DNA of 34,210 nucleotides from JAXHUE01 sp034189655 (GCA_034189655.1 JAXHUE010000022.1:1-34210), one strand, 5' to 3'. Positions 17,235 to 24,780 are shown, numbered from the stretch's first letter. Numbers and translations: made by a program. The notes: generated by a model from the sequence alone, not told the origin.

Positions 17235-17519
17235 ATGTCGGAGCAAGCAACCCTTCACGCCACGATATACGGCGTAGTCCAGGGGGTGAACTTCCGCGCC
17301 TTCACCGCGCGCCACGCCCGGGAGCTGGGCCTGACCGGGTACGTGCGCAACCTGCTGCTGGAGCGTGCCGTGGAGGTCGTGGCCGAGGGAGACCGGGACA
17401 GCCTTCTGCGACTGCTGCGGCTTTTGGAGGAGGGGCCTCGCGGCGCCTGGGTAGAGCGGGTGGACGTCGAGTGGTCTGGATACAAGAGAGCCTATAGCCG
17501 CTTTGAGGTGGCGTATTGA
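17235..17519 (+). CDS. acyP: Acylphosphatase
   Basis: A 94-residue protein of typical acylphosphatase length. It hydrolyses carboxyl-phosphate bonds, for example in acetyl phosphate. GVVQGVNFRAF (residues 13-23) is the phosphate-binding loop with catalytic Arg21, and GYVRN places catalytic Asn39. It is cytosolic. A weak purine-rich site precedes the ATG. It lies downstream of the radical-SAM gene. Its last codons and stop sit inside a perfect 15-bp inverted repeat (17488-17535), so translation and RNA folding would compete there. Confidence 0.93.
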   Translation: MSEQATLHATIYGVVQGVNFRAFTARHARELGLTGYVRNLLLERAVEVVAEGDRDSLLRLLRLLEEGPRGAWVERVDVEWSGYKRAYSRFEVAY

Positions 17520-17535
17520 GAGCGGCTATAGGCTC
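17488..17535 (+). terminator. Long hairpin over the acyP stop codon
   Basis: A perfect 15-bp inverted repeat (17488-17502 and 17521-17535) with an 18-base loop holds the stop codon. No T-run follows, so it could be a 3' stabilising structure, a factor-dependent terminator or a DNA site. The remainder of 17536-17658 shows no gene. Confidence 0.45.
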
Positions 17536-17658
17536 ATGTACGTAGGCACTAGCCCCTATAAAGCCCTGCGGCCTCCGGCTGGAATACGGTGACTGTCGTG
17601 GAGACCGCCCACACGGTAACGGCATATCATGTGACCAGTACCAAACATCATTAATGGG

Positions 17659-18084
17659 CTACCGAACCTGTTGCGGAGAGGCCTTGGCCGCCTCGGCCTC
17701 AGCCAAGACGCTGTACAGATCCTCGGCGAGGGCCTTTCTCGCGGTGATCTCCAGCCGCGAGAACTCAGGGGGCGCATCGACCAGCATGCGCTTGGTCCAG
17801 TACTCGTTGTACTCCGTGTACTCGTCCACGAAGAACTGGTCGATCACCTGGATAAGTGCGTCTGCCTGCTCATCGCTTATGGGACAGCCGGCGCTGGGCA
17901 GCCGGTAGTTGGCGGTACCCTCCTCTATGGCGTCGTACCACTCCTGGAGCACTCCGATCACCCGGCGCACCAGGGCCTCCCACTTGACCTGGGTGGTGTA
18001 GTAGTCCTTCTGCGCCTGAGCGAACAGCTGGAGTATACGCTCGTTCTGCTCGGCAGAGGTGTCCGGGTCGGTGAAGAGCATCAT
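17659..18084 (-). CDS. Unknown 141-residue protein, third gene of the XRE-linked islet
   Basis: I do not recognise this protein. It is acidic and mostly predicted helical, rich in Gln, Glu and Tyr, with no membrane segment or signal peptide. Helical stretches cover about 10-55 and 70-135. Its ATG (18084) overlaps the stop of the 46-residue gene upstream (ATGA-type overlap), a sign of translational coupling. It belongs to the three-gene operon read from the consensus promoter at 18619-18647, under probable control of the divergent XRE repressor. An accessory or phage-derived role is possible, but nothing identifies one. Confidence 0.7.
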   Translation of the reverse strand: MMLFTDPDTSAEQNERILQLFAQAQKDYYTTQVKWEALVRRVIGVLQEWYDAIEEGTANYRLPSAGCPISDEQADALIQVIDQFFVDEYTEYNEYWTKRMLVDAPPEFSRLEITARKALAEDLYSVLAEAEAAKASPQQVR

Positions 18085-18221
18085 CTGAAGACCTCTTTGA
18101 TCTTTCTGGTCAGGTCTTTCTTCTGAGGCTCACACAGGATATCGGGAGCAAGCCTCCGTCCCGGCTGTGGGCTGATAACCGGGGTGATGACTGGTGTCTT
18201 GACTGGCGACTCTATAGGCAT
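18081..18221 (-). CDS. Unknown 46-residue protein, middle gene of the islet
   Basis: A short gene with clear translation signals: AAGGAGGAG six bases before ATG 18221, a 10-base overlap with the stop of the upstream gene, and a TGA that overlaps the ATG of the downstream gene. The N-terminal half has a Pro-Val/Ile repeat (PVKTPVITPVISPQP) and looks extended. The C-terminal half is basic (KKDLTRKIKEVFR) and may be helical. It has no recognisable domain. It could be a small binding partner of one of the flanking proteins; the function is unknown. Confidence 0.6.
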   Translation of the reverse strand: MPIESPVKTPVITPVISPQPGRRLAPDILCEPQKKDLTRKIKEVFR

Positions 18222-18580
18222 TGCTCTCCTCCTTTCCGAACATGGTCGGGATGGTTGCGCTCCACCAGACGCTCTTTGTCGTAGGCAGGCTCCTCAATGG
18301 AGCCCAGAGGAATGCCCACCTCCCGCTCCATGTCCATATCGAGCAGGCACTGAAACACCTTATGCTTAAGACTGAGTCCTACAGGTTCCTTTCCCACCGT
18401 ATAGGCATAGGGCACGACCTCCCGCAGCCGCCACAGCTCCCCCTCGGAGACCGATACCGGCGCCGGCTCCCCAGAGAGCAGCACCTGTCCGATCTGGAGG
18501 AACATCTCCCGCGGGAGATCGTCGTTCTTGCACAGATGGTCGATGGCTATTGCCTCGTTGGGCGTGATCTCGATAAACAT
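18212..18580 (-). CDS. Unknown 122-residue protein, first gene of the islet
   Basis: ATG 18580 is chosen because GGGGTGAGG lies just upstream; the frame is open for eight more codons but without such a site. The product starts MFIEITPNEAIAI, contains a single Cys near residue 17 and another at its end, and has no membrane segment. No family is recognised. It is the promoter-proximal gene of the three-gene operon, about 39 bases from the TATAAT box. Overlap with the next gene suggests coupled translation. The charged C-terminus (EEPAYDKERLVERNHPD) may be disordered. Confidence 0.68.
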   Translation of the reverse strand: MFIEITPNEAIAIDHLCKNDDLPREMFLQIGQVLLSGEPAPVSVSEGELWRLREVVPYAYTVGKEPVGLSLKHKVFQCLLDMDMEREVGIPLGSIEEPAYDKERLVERNHPDHVRKGGEQCL

Positions 18581-18618
18581 TGCCTCACCCCCCAACACTA
18601 CCACATTCCGTCATGGTG

Positions 18619-18647
18619 ATTATAACATTTTGTCACAAGTTTGTCAA
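18619..18647 (-). promoter_or_regulatory. Perfect consensus promoter of the islet operon
   Basis: On the minus strand TTGACA (18642-18647), a 17-base spacer and TATAAT (18619-18624) exactly match the sigma-70 consensus. The spacer and -35 contain ACAAA-type repeats, including the TTGT-C-ACAA palindrome (18630-18638), so a repressor bound there would block the promoter. Confidence 0.85.
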
Positions 18648-18677
18648 CACCCTTTGTTGTAATTTTCACCGTTTTGT
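18629..18677. promoter_or_regulatory. Array of TTTGT motifs, candidate XRE operators
   Basis: TTTGT occurs at 18629, 18640, 18653 and 18673 (start positions), spaced 11, 13 and 20 bases. The first two cover the spacer and -35 of the minus-strand promoter, and the last two lie in the plus-strand promoter. The arrangement fits operators for the divergent XRE regulator, but this is inferred from position and repetition only. Confidence 0.45.
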
Positions 18678-18685
18678 GGTAAAAT
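18657..18685 (+). promoter_or_regulatory. Promoter of the XRE regulator gene
   Basis: TTGTAA (18657-18662) is 17 bases before TAAAAT (18680-18685), and the gene starts 38 bases later. It is weaker than the divergent promoter and overlaps the candidate operators, fitting autoregulation. Confidence 0.55.
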
Positions 18686-18723
18686 ATACGACAGATTGTG
18701 ATTAGGGGCGGAGCTCCAGCACC

Positions 18724-19119
18724 ATGGCCTACGCTGACATCGGCAAACGAGTGCAGCGAACACGGGAGCAGGCGGGGCTCTCGCAGGCAGAGCTCGCCGC
18801 CCGGATCGGGTGCACACAGTCAGCCCTCTCCAACTACGAGCTGGGAAAGAGGCGCATCTACCTCTCTACGCTGGAGCAGATCGCCCGCGCCCTCAAGAGG
18901 CCGCTCAGCTACTTCATCGACAGCCACCCCGACAGCTACTCGCAGAACCTCACCCTCCTCCTGGAGGACCACAGGCTCAGGGAGATCCTCATGGAGGCAG
19001 TGGAGCTCCCGGTAGAGGACAAGGACAGGGTGCTGGAGTACATCAAGTGGCGCAAGAGCGTGATGCTGGCGCAGGTGGTCGATAGCGTGGAGATATGGGA
19101 GGGATTCCGCTTCCTCTAG
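18724..19119 (+). CDS. XRE-family transcriptional regulator
   Basis: A 131-residue protein with an N-terminal Cro/C1-type helix-turn-helix domain at about residues 6-65. LSQAELAARIGCTQSALSNY forms the two DNA-contact helices and LEQIARALKRPLSYFI the closing helices. The C-terminal 60 residues are helical with a hydrophobic ending and may mediate dimerisation or sense a partner protein. It is divergent from the three unknown genes, with a shared 140-base AT-rich control region, the usual arrangement for a local repressor. GGGGCGGAG lies upstream of the ATG. Confidence 0.88.
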   Translation: MAYADIGKRVQRTREQAGLSQAELAARIGCTQSALSNYELGKRRIYLSTLEQIARALKRPLSYFIDSHPDSYSQNLTLLLEDHRLREILMEAVELPVEDKDRVLEYIKWRKSVMLAQVVDSVEIWEGFRFL

Positions 19120-19182
19120 AGGGCGCATGGACAGCGAGCAGGTCGGCCCCCGCCCGGCGCAAGGGAAGGTGGGGGTCTTCTT

Positions 19183-19701
19183 CTATGCCCCGATGACGGC
19201 GCTCTCGATGAACGCGGCGACGGCAGCGGGGTCGGCGAGGGGGAGCTGGGGCACGGCGGTGGCGAGGGGCTCGTCGGTGGCCACGGCGATGAGCTCGCCA
19301 GGGGAGCACAGGGGGCCGTCCCCGAACCCCTTGCGGTGCACCTCTATCTTGGGGGCCCTGTCCTCCCTGAAGCCCTCGGTGAGCACGATATCGTACCCGC
19401 TGCCGATCAACAGCGCTATCTCCTCGATGGTGGCATCGTGGTCCTGGTGCCTGACCAGGGCCAGCCTCTGGGGCGAGCTTATCACCACGGCGTCGCTCCC
19501 GGCACGGGCGAGGCGCCAGCTATCCTTGCCCTCCCGGTCTATCTCGAAGCCGTGGACGTTGTGCTTTATGGTGGCCACGCGGTAGCCCCGCCGCTTGAGC
19601 TCGGCTATCACGCCTTCGAGGAGTGTGGTCTTGCCCACCCCTGAGCGGCCCACGATCGACACCACGGGCACCCTGTCTGGGCGCTTCACTCCCTCTCTCA
19701 T
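19183..19701 (-). CDS. mobB: Molybdopterin-guanine dinucleotide biosynthesis adaptor MobB
   Basis: A 172-residue GTP-binding protein that assists MobA or the delivery of molybdenum cofactor. The Walker A motif GRSGVGKT is at residues 18-25, followed by LKRRGYRVATIKH, a typical MobB stretch, and the LTEGF switch region further on. It is the last gene of the operon and converges with the XRE gene. The spacing from moeA is 39 bases. Confidence 0.92.
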   Translation of the reverse strand: MREGVKRPDRVPVVSIVGRSGVGKTTLLEGVIAELKRRGYRVATIKHNVHGFEIDREGKDSWRLARAGSDAVVISSPQRLALVRHQDHDATIEEIALLIGSGYDIVLTEGFREDRAPKIEVHRKGFGDGPLCSPGELIAVATDEPLATAVPQLPLADPAAVAAFIESAVIGA

Positions 19702-19740
19702 CCCGCCGATTTCACGTCCTCCCCTCGGCCCCGGCGGGGC

Positions 19741-20982
19741 TTACTCCTGGCTCCAGTCGAGCATGATCACGTCCACGATGTCCCCGTCCCCGGCCGACGG
19801 CCACTCCTCTGGGACTATGGCCAGCCCGTTGGCATGGGCCATGGAGGTAAGCACCCCTGAGCCCTGAGGGCCGGTCAGGCGGGCGACGTAGCGGTCGCCC
19901 TCTCTCCTCACCTGGGCGCGGGCGAAGACGCGGCGCCCGTCGCTGTTCCGTACGCTCCCCTCCAGGACGGCCTTCACCATGGGCTTCTCCACCGCCCTGC
20001 GGCCCATCATGGTGAGGATGGCGGGGCGGGCAAAGAACTCGAAGGTTATCATGGAGCTCACCGGGTTTCCCGGCAGCCCCAGGTGGGGCACGGCCCGGCC
20101 CCCGCCGCGGATGACGCCGAAGGCCAGGGGCTTCCCCGGCTTCATGCGCACGGTGTGGAACGATACCTCGCCGCGGCTGGCCAGCACCTCCTTCACCAGG
20201 TCGTAGTCCCCGGCGGAGACGCCGCCCGAGGTGATGAGCATGTCCGCCGACAGGGCCTCTGACAGCCTGGCCTCGATCTCGGCCACCTCGTCGCGGGCGA
20301 TGCCCAGCACCCATGGGATGCCGCCGTAGCGCAGCACCTGCGCGGCGATGCTATAGCTGTTGCTGTTATATATCTTCCCCGGGGCGAGGGGCTGCCCCAC
20401 CTCCACCACCTCGTCGCCGGTGGCCAGTATGGCGACCACCGGCCGGCGCACCACCTGTGCCTGCGCCCTGCCCAGGGAGGCCATGACACCTATCTCCTGT
20501 GGCCTCAAGTACGTCCCCCGCTCCAGGACGAGCTGGCCGCGGGCGATGTCCTCACCGGCCATGCGCACGTTGTCCCCCCTCGCGGCCTGTCTCATGATGC
20601 CGATCCGGCCTGGGTGGTGCCCGCCGCCCACCTCATCGGTGTCCTCGAAGGGGACCACGGTATCGGCGCCCGCGGGCATGGGGGCCCCGGTCATGATGCG
20701 TATGGCCTCGCCCGGCCCCACCCCCCTCTCGGCGACGGTGCCCGCCCTGACCTCGGCGACGACGTCCAGGTATACGGGCGCCGAGGGGGCGGCGCCGGCG
20801 ATGCTCTCCGCCTGCACGGCATAGCCGTCCATGGCCGAGTTATCGTGGGGTGGGACGTCCACCGCGGAGTAGACCGCCTCGTCGAGGACCTGGCCCAGGC
20901 ACTCCAGGAGGGGCTTCTCCTCGGCCTCCAGCACCGAGACGTAGCGTAAGACCCGCCCCAGCGCCTCTTCCACTGAGATCAT
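19741..20982 (-). CDS. moeA: Molybdopterin molybdenumtransferase MoeA
   Basis: A 413-residue protein of full MoeA length that inserts molybdate into adenylylated molybdopterin. Visible motifs are PPHDNSAMDGYA (44-55), the MTGAPMPAGAD region (98-107), GGVSAGDYD (253-261), KPGKPLAFG (281-289) and LPGNP (303-307), followed by the C-terminal MoeA domain. It starts at ATG 20982, only 9 bases after the stop of the upstream alpha-like synthetase gene. It belongs to the mobA-alpha-moeA-mobB operon. Molybdo- or tungsto-enzymes should therefore be encoded elsewhere in the genome. Confidence 0.95.
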   Translation of the reverse strand: MISVEEALGRVLRYVSVLEAEEKPLLECLGQVLDEAVYSAVDVPPHDNSAMDGYAVQAESIAGAAPSAPVYLDVVAEVRAGTVAERGVGPGEAIRIMTGAPMPAGADTVVPFEDTDEVGGGHHPGRIGIMRQAARGDNVRMAGEDIARGQLVLERGTYLRPQEIGVMASLGRAQAQVVRRPVVAILATGDEVVEVGQPLAPGKIYNSNSYSIAAQVLRYGGIPWVLGIARDEVAEIEARLSEALSADMLITSGGVSAGDYDLVKEVLASRGEVSFHTVRMKPGKPLAFGVIRGGGRAVPHLGLPGNPVSSMITFEFFARPAILTMMGRRAVEKPMVKAVLEGSVRNSDGRRVFARAQVRREGDRYVARLTGPQGSGVLTSMAHANGLAIVPEEWPSAGDGDIVDVIMLDWSQE

Positions 20983-20991
20983 GGTGTGCCC

Positions 20992-22416
20992 CTACACATC
21001 GGCACCCACCTGGCGCCTGATCTCTCCGTACCTCATCAGCCCCCACATGGCGCGCGCCGACTCCTCCGGCGTGGTGTAGTACGGTATGCCGGCCTGGCGC
21101 ATCAGGTCCAGGCCCATCTCGGAGCGGTGCCAGCGCATGGCGGTGCACACCAGGGACTTGCCGTACTTCTTGGGTATCGAGATGAGGGCCTCAGCCTGGG
21201 CCAGGGTATTCCTGATATCGTCCACGGTGCCGCGCCACCCCGGCATGGGCCCGGAGCAGATGACGCCGTCGATGTAGTCCAGGGCGCACACCACCTCCAG
21301 TATCTTGGCAACGATCATGGGGTCGGGCGTGGCCGCGGTATCGATGGGGTTGGTGGGCACCGGGGCGTGCTCCGCCAAAAGCGACTTCAAGCGGCGCTTG
21401 GTATCGTCGTCGAACTCGGGCAGCTCGAGGCCCATGGAGGCACAGGCGTCGGTGGTGGTCACGCACTGGCCGCCGCTCCCGATGATGGTCACCCGCGTGC
21501 CACGGGGGACGGGCTGGTACGAAAGGGCCTCGGCGATGTCGAAGGGGTGCATGGCCTCGTAGCACCTGATGAGCCCGGCCTGGCGGCACAGCGCCTCGAA
21601 CACCTCGTCAGAGCCGGCGAGAGAGGCGGTGTGGGACTTGGTAGCCCTGGAGCCGGGGGCGGTGCGCCCGCCCTTGTAGAGCACGATGGGCTTTCGCTTC
21701 ACCACCTCGCGCGCCACCTCGAAGAGCCGCCTCCCCCCCTGGATGCCCTCCATGTAGAGCACGATCACCCTGGTATCGTCGTCCTGGCCCAGGTACTCCA
21801 CGTAGTCGGCCATGCCCAGGCTGGCCTGGTTGCCGCTGGAGACGAACTTGCTGAAGCCGTACCCCTTGCTGGTGGCCACCTGGAAGAGGTACCCACCCAG
21901 CGTGCCGCTCTGGGAGATGAAGGAGATGGGGCCGGGCTGGGGGGCGAAGTCGAAGGTGAGGTTGAGCCTCACCCTGGAGGTCCAGATGCCGTTGCAGTTG
22001 GGGCCTACGAACCTGATGCCGCCGCGGTGGGCGATGCGCACCACCTCTTCCTCGAGTCGCTTCCCCTCCTCGCCTATCTCGGCGAACCCGGCGGTTATCA
22101 TCACCACCCCCTTCACCCCCTTCTTCACGCAGTCCTCCATGATCTGGGGGACATACTGGGCGGCGACGGCGAGCACGGCGAGGTCGACCTCGTCGGGGAT
22201 ATCGAGGATGCTGGGGTAGGCCTTGACCCCCGCGACCTCGGCGCGGTTGGAGTTCACCGGGTAGAGGGCACCGCGGTAGCCGGTGTGCAGCGGGTGCAGG
22301 AAGGCCCGCCCGCCGAACTTGCCCATGTCGGCAGAGGCCCCGATGACGGCCACAGAGCGGGGCTCGAATATGGGCTTGAGCTGCTCAGCGATGCTCTTCT
22401 CCATCAGCCTTGCCAT
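20992..22416 (-). CDS. ADP-forming acyl-CoA synthetase alpha-like protein (orphan)
   Basis: A 474-residue paralogue of the alpha subunit at 13807-15225. It has the CoA-binding domain (GPNCNG at 138-143), the ligase domain (ISQSG at 167-171) and active-site His262 in KSHTASLAGS. No ATP-grasp beta subunit is adjacent. The gene sits inside the molybdenum-cofactor operon, 13 bases after mobA and 9 bases before moeA. It may pair with the beta subunit at 15246-15947 or with one elsewhere. ATG 22416 is preceded by TAGGAGG. Why it is in this operon is unclear. Confidence 0.88.
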   Translation of the reverse strand: MARLMEKSIAEQLKPIFEPRSVAVIGASADMGKFGGRAFLHPLHTGYRGALYPVNSNRAEVAGVKAYPSILDIPDEVDLAVLAVAAQYVPQIMEDCVKKGVKGVVMITAGFAEIGEEGKRLEEEVVRIAHRGGIRFVGPNCNGIWTSRVRLNLTFDFAPQPGPISFISQSGTLGGYLFQVATSKGYGFSKFVSSGNQASLGMADYVEYLGQDDDTRVIVLYMEGIQGGRRLFEVAREVVKRKPIVLYKGGRTAPGSRATKSHTASLAGSDEVFEALCRQAGLIRCYEAMHPFDIAEALSYQPVPRGTRVTIIGSGGQCVTTTDACASMGLELPEFDDDTKRRLKSLLAEHAPVPTNPIDTAATPDPMIVAKILEVVCALDYIDGVICSGPMPGWRGTVDDIRNTLAQAEALISIPKKYGKSLVCTAMRWHRSEMGLDLMRQAGIPYYTTPEESARAMWGLMRYGEIRRQVGADV

Positions 22417-22429
22417 AAGAAAACGCCTC

Positions 22430-23038
22430 CTAGATACTAAAGAGAGTCCTCTCCCTCTCGATGAGGGCCTGGGCGCGCCCCAGGTCTGCCTCGGAGTTTA
22501 CATTGAAGAAGCTCAAGAGCTCCGGGTCGAACCGCCGGCACTCTGCGGCCTCGACGTACCTGACCTTCACCCTGCCCAGCAGGTCACTGATCTTGAGTGC
22601 GCCCTCACGCACCATCTCCTCGATGGGGACCAGCAAGGCCCGGGAGTAGACGGCGTGGAGCGGCTCCACCTTGCCCTCCAGGCGCGGGATGACGACGTCG
22701 TGGCCCGGGGCCAGCTCGACGAGGCGGCCCAGGAGGTCGCTGTTTAAAAACGGCATATCGCAGGCCACCACCAGGCTGTGGGTGCCCGGCGATGCCTTGA
22801 GCCCGGAGTAGATGCCGCCCAGCGGCCCCCTGCCGGGGAAGTCGTCGGTCACTATCTCGAGGCCGAGGTGGGAAAAGAGGTGCCGGCTGCGCTCCGAGGT
22901 CACCAGCACTATCTCGGCCCCCAGCGGGGCCAGCCGCTCGATCACCCTCTCGATGAGGCCCTTCCCCCCCACCTCCTCCAGGGCCTTGTCGCGCCCCAGC
23001 CTCCGGCTCCTCCCGCCACACAGTACTATCGTGGTCAC
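22430..23038 (-). CDS. mobA: Molybdenum cofactor guanylyltransferase MobA
   Basis: Transfers GMP to molybdopterin to make the dinucleotide form of the cofactor. Counted from GTG 23038 it has 202 residues, the family length. The nucleotide-binding signature LCGGRSRRLGRDKA is at 6-19, followed by FPGRGPLGGIYSGL and the metal-binding VVACDMPFL. The frame is open further upstream, but those residues look non-coding. A TACAAT box ends six bases before this GTG, so the mRNA may start at the GTG itself. First gene of the cofactor operon. Confidence 0.9.
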   Translation of the reverse strand: MTTIVLCGGRSRRLGRDKALEEVGGKGLIERVIERLAPLGAEIVLVTSERSRHLFSHLGLEIVTDDFPGRGPLGGIYSGLKASPGTHSLVVACDMPFLNSDLLGRLVELAPGHDVVIPRLEGKVEPLHAVYSRALLVPIEEMVREGALKISDLLGRVKVRYVEAAECRRFDPELLSFFNVNSEADLGRAQALIERERTLFSI

Positions 23039-23044
23039 CGTACC

Positions 23045-23050
23045 ATTGTA
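23045..23050 (-). promoter_or_regulatory. mobA -10 element with possible leaderless start
   Basis: On the minus strand TGG precedes TACAAT, an extended -10. The start codon GTG lies exactly six bases downstream, where transcription would begin. The -35 at the right distance (TTCCCA) is poor. Confidence 0.5.
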
Positions 23051-23124
23051 CCACCTTCGGCATCTGATGGGAAATATCTGTCCCCGCACCACACGGTATG
23101 CCGCCGCACACACCGGCGCCACAC

Positions 23125-23154
23125 TTGACCGAGCGAGGGGGCAGCGCGTAGACT
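23125..23154 (+). promoter_or_regulatory. Promoter of the metallo-beta-lactamase-fold gene
   Basis: TTGACC (23125-23130), an 18-base spacer and TAGACT (23149-23154) lie about 30 bases before ATG 23184. Confidence 0.55.
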
Positions 23155-23183
23155 GGGGGCAGTCCACAGCGGAGGGAGGGCGT

Positions 23184-24011
23184 ATGCAGAAGGTAAGCGC
23201 CAACGTCTACGTGGAGACGGGGTATCGCGGCTGCAACCCCGGCTTCGTCACCACCAGCGAGGGCATCGTGATGGTAGACTCCCCGCAGCGGCCCTCCGAT
23301 GCCGTCGAGTGGCGGCGGCGGATGGAGGGCAGGGGCGAGGTGCGCTACCTGGTCAACACCGAGCCCCACGGCGACCACGTCACGGGCAACTTCTTCTTCC
23401 CCGGCACAGTCGTCGCCCACGAGGGCACCAGGGAGGCCCTCTCCGCGCTGTCGCTCGCAGAGCTCATCGAGCGGACGAAGGCCATAGACCCCGATGGCGC
23501 GGCGCTCATGGAGGGGTACCGCCTGAAGGGGCCCACCATCACCTTCTCCCAGCGCCTCACCCTGTACCTGGGCAGCCACACCTTCGAGCTCATGCACATG
23601 CCGGGGCACACCGCGAGCGAGCTCGCGGTCTACATCCCGGAGGAGAAGGTGGTGTTTGTGGGCGACAATGTCTTCTACCGGGTGCAGACATTCCTGCACC
23701 AGGCCCACCCCCAGGAGTGGCTCCAGTCGCTGGAGAGGATAGCCGCGCTGGACGCAGCAGTCGTCGTGCCCGGCCACGGGGAGGTGTGCGACCGGGGCTA
23801 CCTGGCCGAGCAGGCGGCCTTCATCGAGGAGTGGGTGGCGGCGGTGCGCGACGCCGTGGAGCGGGGCCTGTCCAGGGAGCAGGCGCAGGCCGAGATATCC
23901 TTCCTCGACCGCTACCCCATGGGGCAAGGCATGGAGGCCATGGGGCCCTCGGTGCAGCGCATGAACATAGACCGCCTCTACGACCTGCTCTCTGCCGGGC
24001 GGGACAGGTGA
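23184..24011 (+). CDS. Metallo-beta-lactamase-fold hydrolase with altered first metal ligand
   Basis: ATG 23184 follows GGAGGGAGGG, giving 275 residues; the longer open frame upstream is not supported. The fold is shown by PHGDH (61-65), His142 in MPGHTAS, Asp161 in VGDN and His198 in PGHGE. The usual HxHxDH motif reads ExHxDH: Glu60 replaces the first histidine, which normally binds metal site 1. The enzyme may still be active with changed metal use. The C-terminal helical part (about 205-275) is longer than the minimal fold. The substrate is unknown. It diverges from mobA. Confidence 0.85.
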   Translation: MQKVSANVYVETGYRGCNPGFVTTSEGIVMVDSPQRPSDAVEWRRRMEGRGEVRYLVNTEPHGDHVTGNFFFPGTVVAHEGTREALSALSLAELIERTKAIDPDGAALMEGYRLKGPTITFSQRLTLYLGSHTFELMHMPGHTASELAVYIPEEKVVFVGDNVFYRVQTFLHQAHPQEWLQSLERIAALDAAVVVPGHGEVCDRGYLAEQAAFIEEWVAAVRDAVERGLSREQAQAEISFLDRYPMGQGMEAMGPSVQRMNIDRLYDLLSAGRDR

Positions 24012-24045
24012 CGGGGGGGGACAGCGGCCCGCAGCCGGGCTGCCG

Positions 24046-24552
24046 CTAGAGCTGGGCGGCGACCAGCCGCACGTGCTTGGCGATCCTGTTGTAGGCCGGG
24101 AATGCGTGTGCCACGGGGGTGATCTGCGACTTGCTGGCGAAGGGCGGGCTCACGATCTCCACGTCGTCCCCTTTATACCCGATCTCGACCATGGTCTGCC
24201 CCTGCTCCATGAGCACCTGGTTGAGCCACCGGTCCCCGTTCAGCACGTCGGCGAGCTCACCGCCCACCCACTCGATGCCCACCACGTGGCCCCAGAACCG
24301 CCGCGACTTCACGTCCCTGGTATGCGCGTCCAGGATCTGTGCCGACCACACACCGGGGTGATCGATGCAGACGATAAACACCGCCCGCCACTCCAAGGGG
24401 TGCCCGCCGGGGCCCACCGCGCTCGCCGCGAGGTGGACCAGGTCTATGGACTGCCCCTTTACGCCGATGGCCCTCCCCCGGTTCGCCAGCTCGGCCTGAA
24501 TGCCCATGCCGACGAGGTGGTCGAGCAGCGCCTCCAGCATCTTCCACGGCAT
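24046..24552 (-). CDS. Unknown 168-residue protein
   Basis: No family recognised. ATG 24552 is chosen because GAGGAGG lies nine bases upstream; the open frame to 24726 has a Pro/Gly/Arg-rich, non-coding look. The protein appears soluble, with alternating hydrophobic strands (AVFIVCIDHPG, FWGHVVGIEWVG, TMVEIGYKGDDVEIV) that suggest an alpha/beta or beta-rich fold, and a helical N-terminus. It converges with the metallo-hydrolase gene, with only 34 bases between them. A good promoter lies 220 bases upstream, giving an unusually long leader. Confidence 0.65.
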   Translation of the reverse strand: MPWKMLEALLDHLVGMGIQAELANRGRAIGVKGQSIDLVHLAASAVGPGGHPLEWRAVFIVCIDHPGVWSAQILDAHTRDVKSRRFWGHVVGIEWVGGELADVLNGDRWLNQVLMEQGQTMVEIGYKGDDVEIVSPPFASKSQITPVAHAFPAYNRIAKHVRLVAAQL

Positions 24553-24774
24553 CTCTAAATGCCTCCTCACCATACCCAGGGCAGCCCTACCGGCCGCGCC
24601 CTCATCGCCCAGCCAGGACTGTGTCCCACCCTGTGGGCCCGCCTGAGGCTGAGCGGCCACCGTTGCTAAACCCGATGGCGGTTTCGGTCCCGGCCATCGG
24701 GGGCTCCTCGAAAGGGGAGAGACCAATCCAGTAGACAGTGAAGACCTGCCAGGATGCTCCTATACGAAGCTCCC
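24553..24774 (-). promoter_or_regulatory. Long structured leader of the 168-residue gene
   Basis: On the minus strand the predicted transcript has about 220 untranslated bases. It contains a perfect 9-bp stem, CCCGATGGC/GCCATCGGG, followed by TTTAG. Further on is AGGGTGGGACACAG (24619-24632), which resembles the T-box core AGGGTGGNACCGCG in its first ten bases but not its last ones. GCCTCA upstream could pair with the ribosome-binding site TGAGGAGG. A regulatory leader is possible, but a T-box assignment is not supported. Confidence 0.3.
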
Positions 24775-24780
24775 GCGAGG

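Noticed and set aside
22605..23927. Minus-strand 440-codon frame across mobA and the metallo-hydrolase
   Set aside because: It is out of frame with mobA and opposite the hydrolase gene; composition is Gly/Pro/Arg-rich without any motif.
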